From: an uncultured Acetatifactor sp.
GTDB taxonomy: Bacteria > Bacillota > Clostridia > Lachnospirales > Lachnospiraceae
Reading direction: 5' to 3'
DNA: 46,323 bases
Assembly: GCA_910577235.1 (NCBI GenBank)
Contig: CAJTMX010000031.1
Location: 1-46,323 of the forward strand
Part shown: piece by piece, positions 7,932-16,288 of the stretch
Position numbering within the stretch: the first letter of the stretch is position 1
Layout of the letters: each line of letters begins with the position of its first letter
Notes under the pieces: generated by a model
The model's input: the letters and a program-made list of their open reading frames with translations, nothing else
Told to the model about the DNA's origin: nothing
Databases searched by the model: none
Translations under genes and position numbers: made by a program

Positions 7932-8411
7932 TCACTTATGATACGGTTCGCCGCAGATGATCCGGTAGGCCCGGTATATCTGCTCGCACAGGATCACCCG
8001 CATCAACTGATGGGGAAAGGTCATATCTGAAAAGCTGATGGCCATATCCGCGCGCTTTCGCACCTTCTCGTGGAGTCCCAGAGAGCCGCCGATCACAAAG
8101 ATAATGTGACTCTGCCCGCCAAGGCCCACCCTGTCTATGACCTGTGCAAACGCCTCTGAGGTATACCGTTTGCCCTGTATCTCCAGCGTGCAGACATAAG
8201 CCCCCTCCTCCAGACGGGGCAGCAGGCGTTCGGCCTCCTTCTCCATGATCTGCTCCCTAAGAGTCTCCGATGCTTTATCCGGCGTCTTCTCGTCCGCCAC
8301 CTCCACGATATCCAGTTTGCAGTATCTGCTCAGGCGTTTGGCATATTCTTCTATGGCCTCCCGGTAAAAGCTTTCCTTAATCTTTCCCACGCACAAGATT
8401 GTAATTTTCAT
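7932..8411 (-). CDS. rlmH: 23S rRNA (pseudouridine1915-N3)-methyltransferase
   Basis: SPOUT-family enzyme that methylates pseudouridine 1915 of helix 69 in 23S rRNA, acting as a dimer with SAM on assembled 70S ribosomes. The 159 residues match the family length. The knot region is visible as FVIGGSLGLHEKVRKRAD (about 104-121) and SFSDMTFPHQLMRVILCEQIYRA (C-terminal), ending in the expected GEPYHK. It stands alone: the next gene upstream is 340 nt away, and 28 nt downstream is the truncated Rossmann stub. Confidence 0.97.
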   Translation of the reverse strand: MKITILCVGKIKESFYREAIEEYAKRLSRYCKLDIVEVADEKTPDKASETLREQIMEKEAERLLPRLEEGAYVCTLEIQGKRYTSEAFAQVIDRVGLGGQSHIIFVIGGSLGLHEKVRKRADMAISFSDMTFPHQLMRVILCEQIYRAYRIICGEPYHK

Positions 8412-8493
8412 CGTTTCATCTATCCCCAGTTCCTTTATCTCCGGACGTCTATTTCATTCCACTTTTCTCGTTCCACCTGTCCCATCCAGTTAT

Positions 8494-8588
8494 CCCGTTC
8501 CCGCCACCCTATTCCGGCTATACCGTTCCCGCCACCCTATTCCGGCTATCCCGTTCCTGCCACCCTATTCCGGCTATCCCGTTCCCGC
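8494..8588. repeat. 28-bp tandem repeat, three copies plus a partial fourth
   Basis: Units at 8494-8521, 8522-8549 and 8550-8577 differ at one position each; a partial unit covers 8578-8588. The unit core is CCACCCTATTCCGGCTAT. A degenerate unit may precede the array (about 8466-8493). It lies in the 342-bp gap between rlmH and the zinc-ribbon gene and has no spacers, so it is not a CRISPR array. Apart from this and the hairpin at 8640-8670, the gap holds nothing recognisable. Confidence 0.9.
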
Positions 8589-8625
8589 TCCTCTCTGCGT
8601 TCCACAGCTTATATCCGCAACCCGC

Positions 8626-8670
8626 AAAAAAATTCTGCCCGGAGTCGGGAACATATCCCTCCAGACTCCG
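8626..8670 (-). terminator. Probable terminator of the zinc-ribbon/nfn operon
   Basis: On the minus strand a CGGAGTC/GACTCCG outer stem with an inner GGGA/TCCC stem (8640-8670) is followed 7 nt later by a run of seven T (8626-8632). It lies 84 nt beyond the stop at 8754, the last gene of the run that starts at tepA or ftsK. Confidence 0.55.
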
Positions 8671-8753
8671 AGCGATCCGGCACTACTGCCGATGACTACT
8701 AACCAAAGCCACCGTTGCAGGCAACTTGAAATTTAACCCTTGCGGGAATACTG

Positions 8754-9659
8754 TCATCCCTCGGGGAAAATGGTATCATACATATCATCCACAAAATGAT
8801 CCAAAAATTCCTGATCCAAATTGACGAACTGGCGGTTCAGCGCCGCCTTTAAGAGAGCCGTCCTTCGGAAATACCACTCCTCCTCAGGTGCGGTGGACAG
8901 CTGCAATCCGGCGTCAATCTTTGCCCCCTCCAGATTCTCTTCACACCATTTCTCCATAGTGCTTTTGAGTGAGTTCTCGGAGTCCGCCTCCTTGGCATAT
9001 TGCTTGGAATTCTTTAGGGATACAAAGCCCATGACTATGAAGATCACGAACATGACGCCCATGATGCCGCCGATCATAAAGCGGTTGCTGCCCTGCAGCT
9101 GTATGGGCAGCACACCCGTCAGCAGCAGGATCAACCCCACCATACCCAGGCCGCCCACGATCAAAAGCGTCCACGCCGAAGATTTATTCTCGGCAGCCTG
9201 CTCCGCCTTGTTCTGATATTTCCCTAAAGAGCGGCGGCGGACAGGCTGGGCATTGGCTCCCGTCTTTTCTTTCGGTTCGCTCTCATCCATGCCAAACCAC
9301 TGGGGCTGCGGTTTCTCCGCCTCCTCCTGCGCCCGCTGCTGCTGCATTCTGGCGGCCTCCTCGGCCTGCCGCATCTGTTCCTGCTGTATAAATACGGAGC
9401 CGATCTTGATGGCCCTCTGCTTATCTTTCTCATTGATCAGCAGTTCGTGCACAGCCTCCTTTTCGTCATAGACGATCTCCATATCCTTAAATCCGTTATA
9501 CTCCAAATACTCCTTCAGCCGGGTCAGTTCTTCCTCTCCTCCAAAGATAAGCGGAATCCTGTTCACAAGTTCCTTCTCCGACACCAGCTGGCAGCCGCAG
9601 TCCGCGCATACGGCTATTCCGTCTCTGTACTCGTTTCTGCACTTGGGACATATCAACAT
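8754..9659 (-). CDS. Zinc-ribbon membrane protein of unknown function
   Basis: A 301-residue protein. It opens with a zinc ribbon (CPKC at about 4-7, CADC at about 18-21), then a small alpha/beta segment typical of DUF2007-like or signal-transducing PII-like folds, a Gln/Glu-rich probable coiled coil (about 90-115), two membrane segments (about 163-185 and 193-215) and a cytosolic C-terminal helical region. The start at 9659 has AGGAGG 7 nt upstream; an upstream in-frame extension to 9779 lacks a ribosome site. It is the last gene downstream of nfnB. No function is claimed. Confidence 0.8.
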   Translation of the reverse strand: MLICPKCRNEYRDGIAVCADCGCQLVSEKELVNRIPLIFGGEEELTRLKEYLEYNGFKDMEIVYDEKEAVHELLINEKDKQRAIKIGSVFIQQEQMRQAEEAARMQQQRAQEEAEKPQPQWFGMDESEPKEKTGANAQPVRRRSLGKYQNKAEQAAENKSSAWTLLIVGGLGMVGLILLLTGVLPIQLQGSNRFMIGGIMGVMFVIFIVMGFVSLKNSKQYAKEADSENSLKSTMEKWCEENLEGAKIDAGLQLSTAPEEEWYFRRTALLKAALNRQFVNLDQEFLDHFVDDMYDTIFPEG

Positions 9660-9715
9660 GCTAACCCCTCCTGTAACCCCTGTATTGTCATTTGTTTCTA
9701 TATCTCTTCTAACCC

Positions 9716-9752
9716 GCGTTCCCGTATATGCGCAGTGGATATATGGGAACGC
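9716..9752 (-). other. Long imperfect hairpin between nfnB and the zinc-ribbon gene
   Basis: A 14-bp stem GCGTTCCCGTATAT/ATATATGGGAACGC with one G-U wobble and a 9-nt loop. No T-run follows on either strand, so it is not a standard intrinsic terminator. It could be an RNA-processing or stabilising element or a weak attenuator lowering expression of the zinc-ribbon gene relative to nfnB. Confidence 0.6.
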
Positions 9753-9838
9753 ATACTGCCCGTGCTGCTTATGCTGCAATCTACAATATAATTGCCATCC
9801 GCGTCCTTGTATTCCGTCTCAGGCACAAACCTTAACCG

Positions 9839-11227
9839 TCAACCCACACTGGAAAGATATTCGTCAATTCCTTTGGCCGCCGCTTTTCCGGCTCCCATGG
9901 CCAGGATCACTGTTGCCGCTCCGGTCACGGCGTCGCCTCCGGCGTACACGCCCTCCTTGGTGGTCTTTCCGTTATCCTCCTCGGCCACGATGCATTTCCA
10001 TTTGTTGATCTCCAGTCCTTCCGTGGTGGAGGAGATCAGCGGATTCGGGGAGGTTCCCAGAGACATGATCACCGTATCCACATCCAGCGTAAACTCGGAA
10101 TCCGGCACCTCCACCGGCCTTCTCCTGCCGGACTCATCCGGCTCGCCCAGCTCCATACGGATACATTTCATGCCCGTCACCCAGCCCTTTTCATCCGCCA
10201 GGATCTCGGTGGGATTGGTCAGCAGATCAAAGATGATGCCTTCCTCCTTGGCATGGTGTACCTCCTCCACACGGGCAGGCAGCTCTTCCTCGCTGCGGCG
10301 GTACACGATATGCACCTCCGCCCCCAGTCTCAGGGCCGTGCGGGCGGCGTCCATAGCCACATTGCCGCCGCCTACCACGGCAACCTTCTTACCCCGCATG
10401 ATCGGTGTATTGCTGTTTTCATCAAAAGCCTTCATCAGATTGCTTCTGGTCAGATATTCATTGGCGGAAAATACGCCGTTGCTGTTCTCGCCGGGGATAC
10501 CCATGAACTTGGGAAGTCCCGCGCCGGAACCGATGAACACAGCGGAAAATCCCTCCTCCGCCAGCAGTTGGTCGATGGTCACGGATTTGCCCACTACCAC
10601 ATTGGTCTCAATCTTTACGCCCAGGGATCTTACGTTCTCGATCTCCTTGGCCACCACCGCCTCCTTGGGCAGACGAAACTCGGGAATACCGTATACCAGC
10701 ACGCCGCCCGGCTCATGCAGCGCCTCAAAGATCGTAACCTCATAACCCATTTTCGCCAGATCTCCGGCGCAGGTGAGTCCTGCGGGGCCGGAACCGATCA
10801 CCGCCACCTTTTTCCCTTTTTTCTCTTTGGCTCCCTCGGGCTTGATCCCCTGCTCCCGGGCATAGTCCGCCACAAAGCGCTCCAGCTTGCCGATGGACAC
10901 CGGTTCGCCCTTGATGCCCCGGATACACTTGCCCTCGCACTGGCTCTCCTGAGGGCACACACGTCCGCATACAGCGGGCAGAGCGCTGGCCTGACTGATC
11001 GTCTGGTATGCTCCCTCTATATCTCCGTTCTTCACCTGCTCCACAAAGCCCGGGATATTGATTGCCACGGGGCAGCCTTTGATGCACTGCGCGTTCTTGC
11101 AGTTGATGCAGCGGCTGGCCTCTTCCATGGCCTCCTCCTTGTTATATCCCAGACATACCTCTTCAAAATTCTTTGCGCGCACCTGCGCGTCCTGCTCTCT
11201 CACAGGCACCTTTTTTAAAATGTCCAT
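9839..11227 (-). CDS. nfnB: NfnB-type NADPH-binding subunit (glutamate synthase small-subunit family)
   Basis: Large subunit of NADH-dependent reduced ferredoxin:NADP+ oxidoreductase, an electron-bifurcating flavoenzyme in anaerobes. The N-terminus carries Cys sets for two [4Fe-4S] clusters (CINCKNAQCIKGCP at 40-53 and CGRVCPQESQCEGKC at 87-101). FAD- and NADPH-binding loops follow (VIGSGPAGLT at about 144-153 and VVGGGNVAMDAAR near 280). The 462-residue length fits. AGGAG is 7 nt before the ATG. Proteins of this family are often annotated as homotetrameric glutamate synthase; the adjacent PyrK-like partner gene is what points to NfnAB. It is downstream of fhs and folD, so a role in balancing NADPH with ferredoxin is plausible. 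Confidence 0.88.
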   Translation of the reverse strand: MDILKKVPVREQDAQVRAKNFEEVCLGYNKEEAMEEASRCINCKNAQCIKGCPVAINIPGFVEQVKNGDIEGAYQTISQASALPAVCGRVCPQESQCEGKCIRGIKGEPVSIGKLERFVADYAREQGIKPEGAKEKKGKKVAVIGSGPAGLTCAGDLAKMGYEVTIFEALHEPGGVLVYGIPEFRLPKEAVVAKEIENVRSLGVKIETNVVVGKSVTIDQLLAEEGFSAVFIGSGAGLPKFMGIPGENSNGVFSANEYLTRSNLMKAFDENSNTPIMRGKKVAVVGGGNVAMDAARTALRLGAEVHIVYRRSEEELPARVEEVHHAKEEGIIFDLLTNPTEILADEKGWVTGMKCIRMELGEPDESGRRRPVEVPDSEFTLDVDTVIMSLGTSPNPLISSTTEGLEINKWKCIVAEEDNGKTTKEGVYAGGDAVTGAATVILAMGAGKAAAKGIDEYLSSVG

Positions 11228-11242
11228 ATCATCTCTCCTACT

Positions 11243-11335
11243 TTACAGGATCGTCCGATCCTCCATTCCGTTACAGCACTCCCGATACCGTTTGCCGCAG
11301 GGGCATTTCCAGCAGCAAATGGACTCCCTGAGGCA
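11243..11335 (-). pseudogene. SEC-C-like zinc motif stub between nfnA and nfnB
   Basis: A 30-codon open stretch after an in-frame TGA has no start codon. It contains CCWKCPCGKRYRECCNG and ends at 11243. This closely follows the SEC-C pattern CPCGxGKKYKxCC, lacking the usual Ser-Gly pair. It occupies most of the nfnA-nfnB gap. It may be a remnant of a small SEC-C protein gene or chance. Confidence 0.35.
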
Positions 11336-11359
11336 TCATCCTGGCCCTCTAATTATGGC

Positions 11360-12238
11360 TTAGTTGCAGTTGCCGCATCCGCCGTGGTGGGTAGCTCCCT
11401 CTTTCGCTTTTAAGAAGGCTCTTCCCTCCTCCGTCTTATATATCTGCTGACGGCTCATGGCCTCGTCAAAATTCACTTGATGTCCGTCAAACTCCGGTCC
11501 GTCCACGCAGGCAAATTTCACCTTGCCGCCCACGGTTACACGGCAGGCACCGCACATACCAGTGCCGTCCACCATGATGGGATTGAGGCTGACAATGGTG
11601 GGAATATCCAGTTCCCTGGTCAGCATGCAGACAAATTTCATCATGATCATGGGACCGATGGCCACGCAGCGGTCATACTGTTTTCCCTCCGCCACCAGAT
11701 CTTTGATGGTCTGTGTCACCATACCGCTTCTGCCATAGGAACCGTCATCGGTGGTCACATACAGATTGCCGGCCACAGCCTCCATCTCCTTCTCAAGGAT
11801 CAGCAGATCTTTGGTCTTGCTGCCCACGATCACATCCGCGGCGATTCCGTGCTCATGGAGCCATTTCACTTGAGGATACACCGGCGCCGCGCCTACACCT
11901 CCCGCCACAAACAGGAGTTTCTTGCTCTTTAAGCTATCCGGGTCCTCGTCCACAAACTCGGACGCACAGCCCAGCGGCCCCACAAAATCATGAAAACTGT
12001 CTCCCTCGCCCAGCCCTGACATCATCTGCGTAGCAGCGCCTACAATCTGGAATACGATGGTCACCGTGCCCTTCTCCCTGTCATAGTCACAGATCGTCAG
12101 AGGAATCCTCTCCCCATCAGCGTCTGTCCTGACGATAACAAACTGACCGGGCTGACAGTATTTTGCCACCCGTTCCGCCTCCACCTCCATCAAATAGATA
12201 TTAGTGGTAAGTTCCTCTGCTCTCACAATCTTATACAT
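11360..12238 (-). CDS. nfnA: NfnA-type FAD/NAD-binding iron-sulfur subunit (PyrK-like)
   Basis: Small subunit of NfnAB; it belongs to the ferredoxin-NADP reductase fold shared with dihydroorotate dehydrogenase electron-transfer subunits. Seen in the 292 residues: an FAD-binding RIPLTIC (44-50), the NAD-binding FVAGGVGAAPVYPQVKWL (110-127), and a C-terminal [2Fe-2S] site with DGTGMCGACRV (224-233) and Cys244. The protein ends in a Gly/Cys tail (HHGGCGNCN) whose role is unknown. AGGAGGATAAT immediately precedes the ATG. It lies 132 nt upstream of nfnB, an unusually wide gap for this pair. Confidence 0.9.
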   Translation of the reverse strand: MYKIVRAEELTTNIYLMEVEAERVAKYCQPGQFVIVRTDADGERIPLTICDYDREKGTVTIVFQIVGAATQMMSGLGEGDSFHDFVGPLGCASEFVDEDPDSLKSKKLLFVAGGVGAAPVYPQVKWLHEHGIAADVIVGSKTKDLLILEKEMEAVAGNLYVTTDDGSYGRSGMVTQTIKDLVAEGKQYDRCVAIGPMIMMKFVCMLTRELDIPTIVSLNPIMVDGTGMCGACRVTVGGKVKFACVDGPEFDGHQVNFDEAMSRQQIYKTEEGRAFLKAKEGATHHGGCGNCN

Positions 12239-12278
12239 ATTATCCTCCTATATTATAATCCCGCAGACATCCACGGTC

Positions 12279-13697
12279 TTATGGAATCTCAGCTATACTG
12301 TAATTATTATACTCATCCGCCACAAGCTTGTAGCAGGTGCAGTTATACGCCTGTACCGCATAATAACTGCCTGTACGGATACTGCCACCGCTCTCATCCA
12401 CATGCAGCTCCGCAAAGATATAGTAATCCTCCTCCTCAACAGTCATGGGGTATTGAAACTGATACTGATAGATACCGTTCTCCCCCGCGTACCCTTCGGG
12501 ATTCTGGATTCTGCCGATCCGCAACATCTCACTGTACACGGTGACGGTAGCCATATCCAGCGAGATGTCCGTGCGCAGTTGCAAGCTGTAACTTCGCTGT
12601 GTTACCTCCCCAACGATTCCGTCCTCCTCTATAATGGCGAAAGAATAGTTGGAATTGCCCAGCGGCATGGGGATGGGGCCCGTATATCTGGTGGACTTTT
12701 CCGTGGGAACCGTACCGTCCATGGTATAATAGACTGCCTCGCCCTCCTCACAGTTGACCCGTATCATAGTGGGACTGCTGTACTCTCCGCTGACGGTCTC
12801 CACATCCGGGGCAATGGGAATCTGTATCTCAATCCGATATTTTTTTGTCACCACATCGCTGACCAGACCGTACTGATTCACAAATACCGCTTTGACCGTA
12901 TACTCGCCGTTGTCCAGAAAGATCGGGGCGGTATACACTGTACTGTTCTCGTCCGGTTCCGACCCATCCATAGTATAATAGATGGTTCCCGCCGTGTTGG
13001 AACTGAGCTTTAGCGGAATGATCTCCTGATAATATCCCTCCTCAAATCCAAACTCCGGCGCTTTGGCCTGAAGATTCTGATAACTGCTCCTGATAGTTTC
13101 ATTATCACAGCTATTCAGCAGACTGTCAATCGTCTGGTAATCATTTCTGGTTCTGTAGGACTGTATCAGTCCCGCATAGGCTCTCTCCAACTGTTTCTGG
13201 TCAAGCAGTCCGCTGTCTATCAGCTCCAGCAGTTGACTCTCATAGCCGCCCACATTATCCATCGCGTAATAACAGTCCGCCAGCGCAAATCCCGTCTCCG
13301 GGTCCCTGCTGCCGAGCTCCTTGGCGCGCAGATAGTATTCTGCCGCCTGTTCATATTTCTGCGCTCCGACGCACTGCGCCGCCCGGGACAACTGATACTC
13401 CACCGAGTGCTCCATATGATACCAGGCACCCACGAGCACACCCGTCAGAATAATTATGACCAGGAAAAAAATACCTATGATCCATCCCATATAGCTTTTT
13501 TTAAGTTTTGGGGGATCTTTCCGGGTCTCGGTCTTTCCGGCGGTATCCTGCAATTCTTCCGCTATCTGTTCCAGGGTATCCTGCATACTCTGTTCCACTT
13601 CGGATTCAAAATCGGGAACTATATGGATATCCTCTCCACAGGCTGTACAGTAGAGCGAGCCCTCTTCAATTTTTGTTCCACATTTTGGACAATTCAT
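12279..13697 (-). CDS. Zinc-ribbon, TPR-like and chitobiase-C-terminal-like membrane protein
   Basis: A 472-residue protein. It begins with a zinc ribbon (CPKC at 3-6, CTAC at 17-20), then an acidic linker and one membrane segment (about 70-92). Next is a helical TPR-like section (about 95-210), followed by two repeats containing YYTMDGSEPDENSTVYTAPI and YYTMDGTVPTEKSTRYTGPI, the hallmark of the chitobiase/beta-hexosaminidase C-terminal (CHB_HEX_C) domain. The last 100 residues are unassigned. The topology suggests a cytosolic zinc ribbon and an outer-face repeat region, perhaps wall- or glycan-binding. Its ribosome site overlaps the folD stop, giving tight coupling (5-nt gap), yet no biochemical link to folate is obvious. 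Confidence 0.82.
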   Translation of the reverse strand: MNCPKCGTKIEEGSLYCTACGEDIHIVPDFESEVEQSMQDTLEQIAEELQDTAGKTETRKDPPKLKKSYMGWIIGIFFLVIIILTGVLVGAWYHMEHSVEYQLSRAAQCVGAQKYEQAAEYYLRAKELGSRDPETGFALADCYYAMDNVGGYESQLLELIDSGLLDQKQLERAYAGLIQSYRTRNDYQTIDSLLNSCDNETIRSSYQNLQAKAPEFGFEEGYYQEIIPLKLSSNTAGTIYYTMDGSEPDENSTVYTAPIFLDNGEYTVKAVFVNQYGLVSDVVTKKYRIEIQIPIAPDVETVSGEYSSPTMIRVNCEEGEAVYYTMDGTVPTEKSTRYTGPIPMPLGNSNYSFAIIEEDGIVGEVTQRSYSLQLRTDISLDMATVTVYSEMLRIGRIQNPEGYAGENGIYQYQFQYPMTVEEEDYYIFAELHVDESGGSIRTGSYYAVQAYNCTCYKLVADEYNNYSIAEIP

Positions 13698-13702
13698 AAG
13701 AA

Positions 13703-14572
13703 TTACTCCGCCCTTTCAACAAATGAAGCTTTCTGAATCTCCACGCTCTCCACACAGTTTTTCATCAGCATGGCGATGGTCATAGGGCCGACTCCGCCGG
13801 GAACAGGCGTTATGGCGCTGCAATGAGGAGCCACCCTTGCATACTCCACATCTCCGCACAGCTTGTTATTCTCATCCCTGTGTATGCCCACGTCGATGAC
13901 CACCGCTCCCTCTTTTACATATTCCTCCGTGATCATCTGCGGTCTGCCCACCGCCACCACCAGGATATCCGCCCGGCGGGTGACTGCCTTCAGGTCTTCC
14001 GTCCGGCTGTGCGCCACCGTAACGGTGCCGTTCTCTCTAAGGAGCAACAGCGCCATGGGTTTCCCCACGATGTTGCTGCGTCCCACCACCACACACTCCC
14101 TGCCGCTTATGGAGATACCGGAACGTTTCAGCAGCTGTATCACCCCGGCAGGGGTACAGGACACAAAGCCCTTTTTTCCGATACACAGCGCGCCCACATT
14201 CATGGGATGAAAACCGTCCACATCTTTTAAAGGGCTGATGGCATTCAGCACCTTCTCCTCATCGATCTGCTCCGGCAGAGGGAGCTGTACCAGAATGCCG
14301 TTTACATCCGCTCTCCCATTCAACTGTTCCACCAGAGACAGCAGTTCCTCCTCCGTGGTCCGGGCAGGAAGTTCATAGGACAGAGATTTGATCCCTATAT
14401 ACTCACACGCCTTTTTCTTGTTGCGCACATAGACGCTGGATGCCGGATCGTCTCCCACCTGTATCACCGCCAGACAGATCTCTATCCCCTGCTCCCTGTA
14501 GGCCGCTACCTGTTCCTTCAATTCATCCTTGATCTCCGCGCTAATCTTTTTACCGTCAATAATCTGTGTCAT
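13703..14572 (-). CDS. folD: Methylene-THF dehydrogenase / methenyl-THF cyclohydrolase
   Basis: Bifunctional cytosolic enzyme that interconverts 5,10-methylene-, methenyl- and 10-formyl-tetrahydrofolate with NAD(P). In the 289 residues the active-site region YVRNKKKACEYIGI (about 48-61), the substrate loop LVQLPLPEQID (about 95-105), the Rossmann motif VVGRSNIVGKPMALLL (about 161-176) and the C-terminal PVPGGVGPMTIAML are intact. GAGGGAG precedes the ATG. It begins 14 nt after fhs, which supplies 10-formyl-THF, so the pair forms the core of the C1 operon. Confidence 0.97.
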   Translation of the reverse strand: MTQIIDGKKISAEIKDELKEQVAAYREQGIEICLAVIQVGDDPASSVYVRNKKKACEYIGIKSLSYELPARTTEEELLSLVEQLNGRADVNGILVQLPLPEQIDEEKVLNAISPLKDVDGFHPMNVGALCIGKKGFVSCTPAGVIQLLKRSGISISGRECVVVGRSNIVGKPMALLLLRENGTVTVAHSRTEDLKAVTRRADILVVAVGRPQMITEEYVKEGAVVIDVGIHRDENNKLCGDVEYARVAPHCSAITPVPGGVGPMTIAMLMKNCVESVEIQKASFVERAE

Positions 14573-14586
14573 AGCTCCCTCTTTCC

Positions 14587-16257
14587 TTAAAACAATCCGG
14601 TTATCATTCCCTCTTCGTTTACATCAATGCCATAAGCCGCAGGATTTTTAGAAAGTCCGGGCATGGTTACCACCGTCCCCGTCAGCACCACCACAAATCC
14701 GGCTCCTGCGGACACATATGCCTCCCGGATATTCATCTCAAAATTCTCCGGTCTGCCCAGCAGAGCGGCGTCGTCGGACAGAGAATACTGTGTTTTTGCC
14801 ATACATACCGGCAGCTGCCCATATCCCAACTCCTCCAGGCGCTTTAACTGTTTTAAAGCGGCAGGGGCAAAATTCACTTTTCCAGCCCCGTAGATTTCCT
14901 TGGCCACGCACTGGATCTTGTCCCGCAGCGGCAGGCTGTCCTCATAGAGCACATGAAAATGACTCTCTTTTTCTTCCAGCGTACGCAGAACCTTTTCGGC
15001 CAGCTCCATGCCGCCCTTACCGCCCTGCTCCCACACCCGGGCCAGAGCGAATTCGCAATCCCTCTCCCGGCAGAAACCTTCCACATATCCGATCTCCGCC
15101 TCTGTGTCCGCCGTAAACGCGTTCAGCGCCACCACCACGGGCACCCCGTATTTCTGCAAATTTTCAATATGCTTTTCCAGATTGACGATTCCCTTTTTAA
15201 GCGCCTCCAGATTTTCCGTGGAAAGCTCGCTCTTGGCAACGCCGCCGTTGTACTTCAAAGCCCTGACGGTGGCCACCAACACCACCGCGTCCGGCGCCAG
15301 CTCCGCTTTGCGGCACTTGATATCAAAAAACTTCTCCGCGCCCAGATCGGCTCCGAAACCGGCCTCTGTGATACAGTAATCCGCCATCTTCAGCGCCGCC
15401 TTGGTGGCAATGATGGAATTGCATCCATGAGCAATGTTGGCGAAAGGACCGCCATGGACCAGAGCGGGAGTATGCTCCAGAGTCTGGATCAGATTGGGCT
15501 TTAGAGCGTCTTTAAGCAACGCGGCCATGGCTCCCACGGCTCCCAGCTGCTTAGCCGTCACCGGTTCTCCCGCGTAGTTGTACGCTACCACGATCCGGGA
15601 GAGCCGCGCCTTCAGATCTTCCATATCCGAGGCCAGGCAAAGGATGGCCATGATCTCCGAGGCCACCGTGATCACAAAGTGATCTTCCCTGACCACTCCG
15701 TCCGCCTTGTTTCCCATGCCCACCACAATATTGCGCAGCACTCTGTCGTTCATATCCATACAGCGTTTCCAGACTACCTGCCGGGTATCGATCTGCAGCT
15801 CATTGCCCTGCTGGATATGATTGTCCAAAAGCGCCGCCAGCAGATTGTTGGCGCTGGTGATGGCATGAAAATCCCCTGTAAAATGCAGATTCAGGTCCTC
15901 CATGGGCACCACCTGGGCATATCCGCCGCCGGCAGCTCCGCCCTTTATGCCAAAACAGGGACCCAGGGACGGCTCCCGCAGAGCGATCACCGCTTTTTTG
16001 CCCAGCTGACCGAAAGCCTCTCCCAGTCCTACCGTGACAGTGGTCTTACCCTCTCCCGCAGGAGTGGGATTGATGGCTGTCACCAGGATCAGTTTGCCCT
16101 CCGGCTGTCCCTGAATCCGTTTCAGATATGTATCGGAAATCTTGGCCTTATACCTGCCGTACAGCTCCAGCTCCTCCTGGGGGATGCCCATGCGCTCCGC
16201 CACCTGCGCGATAGGTTCCATCACAGCTTCCTGCGCGATCTGAATATCCGTTTTCAT
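14587..16257 (-). CDS. fhs: Formate-tetrahydrofolate ligase
   Basis: ATP-dependent ligation of formate to THF, giving 10-formyl-THF; the entry step of the methyl branch of the Wood-Ljungdahl pathway, or the route for purine and C1 supply in non-acetogens. The 556-residue length is typical. The P-loop PTPAGEGKTTVTVGLGEA (about 59-76), the conserved REPSLGPCFGIKGGAAGGGY and the C-terminal LTGTVVTMPGLSKNP are present. The start at 16257 is set by AGAAGGAG 8 nt upstream; an 18-residue upstream extension lacks support. No other Wood-Ljungdahl gene lies in the window, so acetogenesis cannot be claimed. Confidence 0.97.
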   Translation of the reverse strand: MKTDIQIAQEAVMEPIAQVAERMGIPQEELELYGRYKAKISDTYLKRIQGQPEGKLILVTAINPTPAGEGKTTVTVGLGEAFGQLGKKAVIALREPSLGPCFGIKGGAAGGGYAQVVPMEDLNLHFTGDFHAITSANNLLAALLDNHIQQGNELQIDTRQVVWKRCMDMNDRVLRNIVVGMGNKADGVVREDHFVITVASEIMAILCLASDMEDLKARLSRIVVAYNYAGEPVTAKQLGAVGAMAALLKDALKPNLIQTLEHTPALVHGGPFANIAHGCNSIIATKAALKMADYCITEAGFGADLGAEKFFDIKCRKAELAPDAVVLVATVRALKYNGGVAKSELSTENLEALKKGIVNLEKHIENLQKYGVPVVVALNAFTADTEAEIGYVEGFCRERDCEFALARVWEQGGKGGMELAEKVLRTLEEKESHFHVLYEDSLPLRDKIQCVAKEIYGAGKVNFAPAALKQLKRLEELGYGQLPVCMAKTQYSLSDDAALLGRPENFEMNIREAYVSAGAGFVVVLTGTVVTMPGLSKNPAAYGIDVNEEGMITGLF

Positions 16258-16288
16258 AGTCTGTCTCCTTCTGTAAACACATGTGATC

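Noticed and set aside
8494..8588. CRISPR array
   Set aside because: The 28-bp units are directly contiguous with no spacers, and no cas gene is present in the window.
9839..11227. Homotetrameric glutamate synthase rather than NfnB
   Set aside because: Sequence alone fits both names; the adjacent PyrK-like gene with a [2Fe-2S] site favours NfnAB, so the alternative is kept only as a note.
14587..16257. Evidence for a full Wood-Ljungdahl acetogenic pathway
   Set aside because: Only fhs, folD and nfnAB are here; these are also common in non-acetogenic Clostridia.
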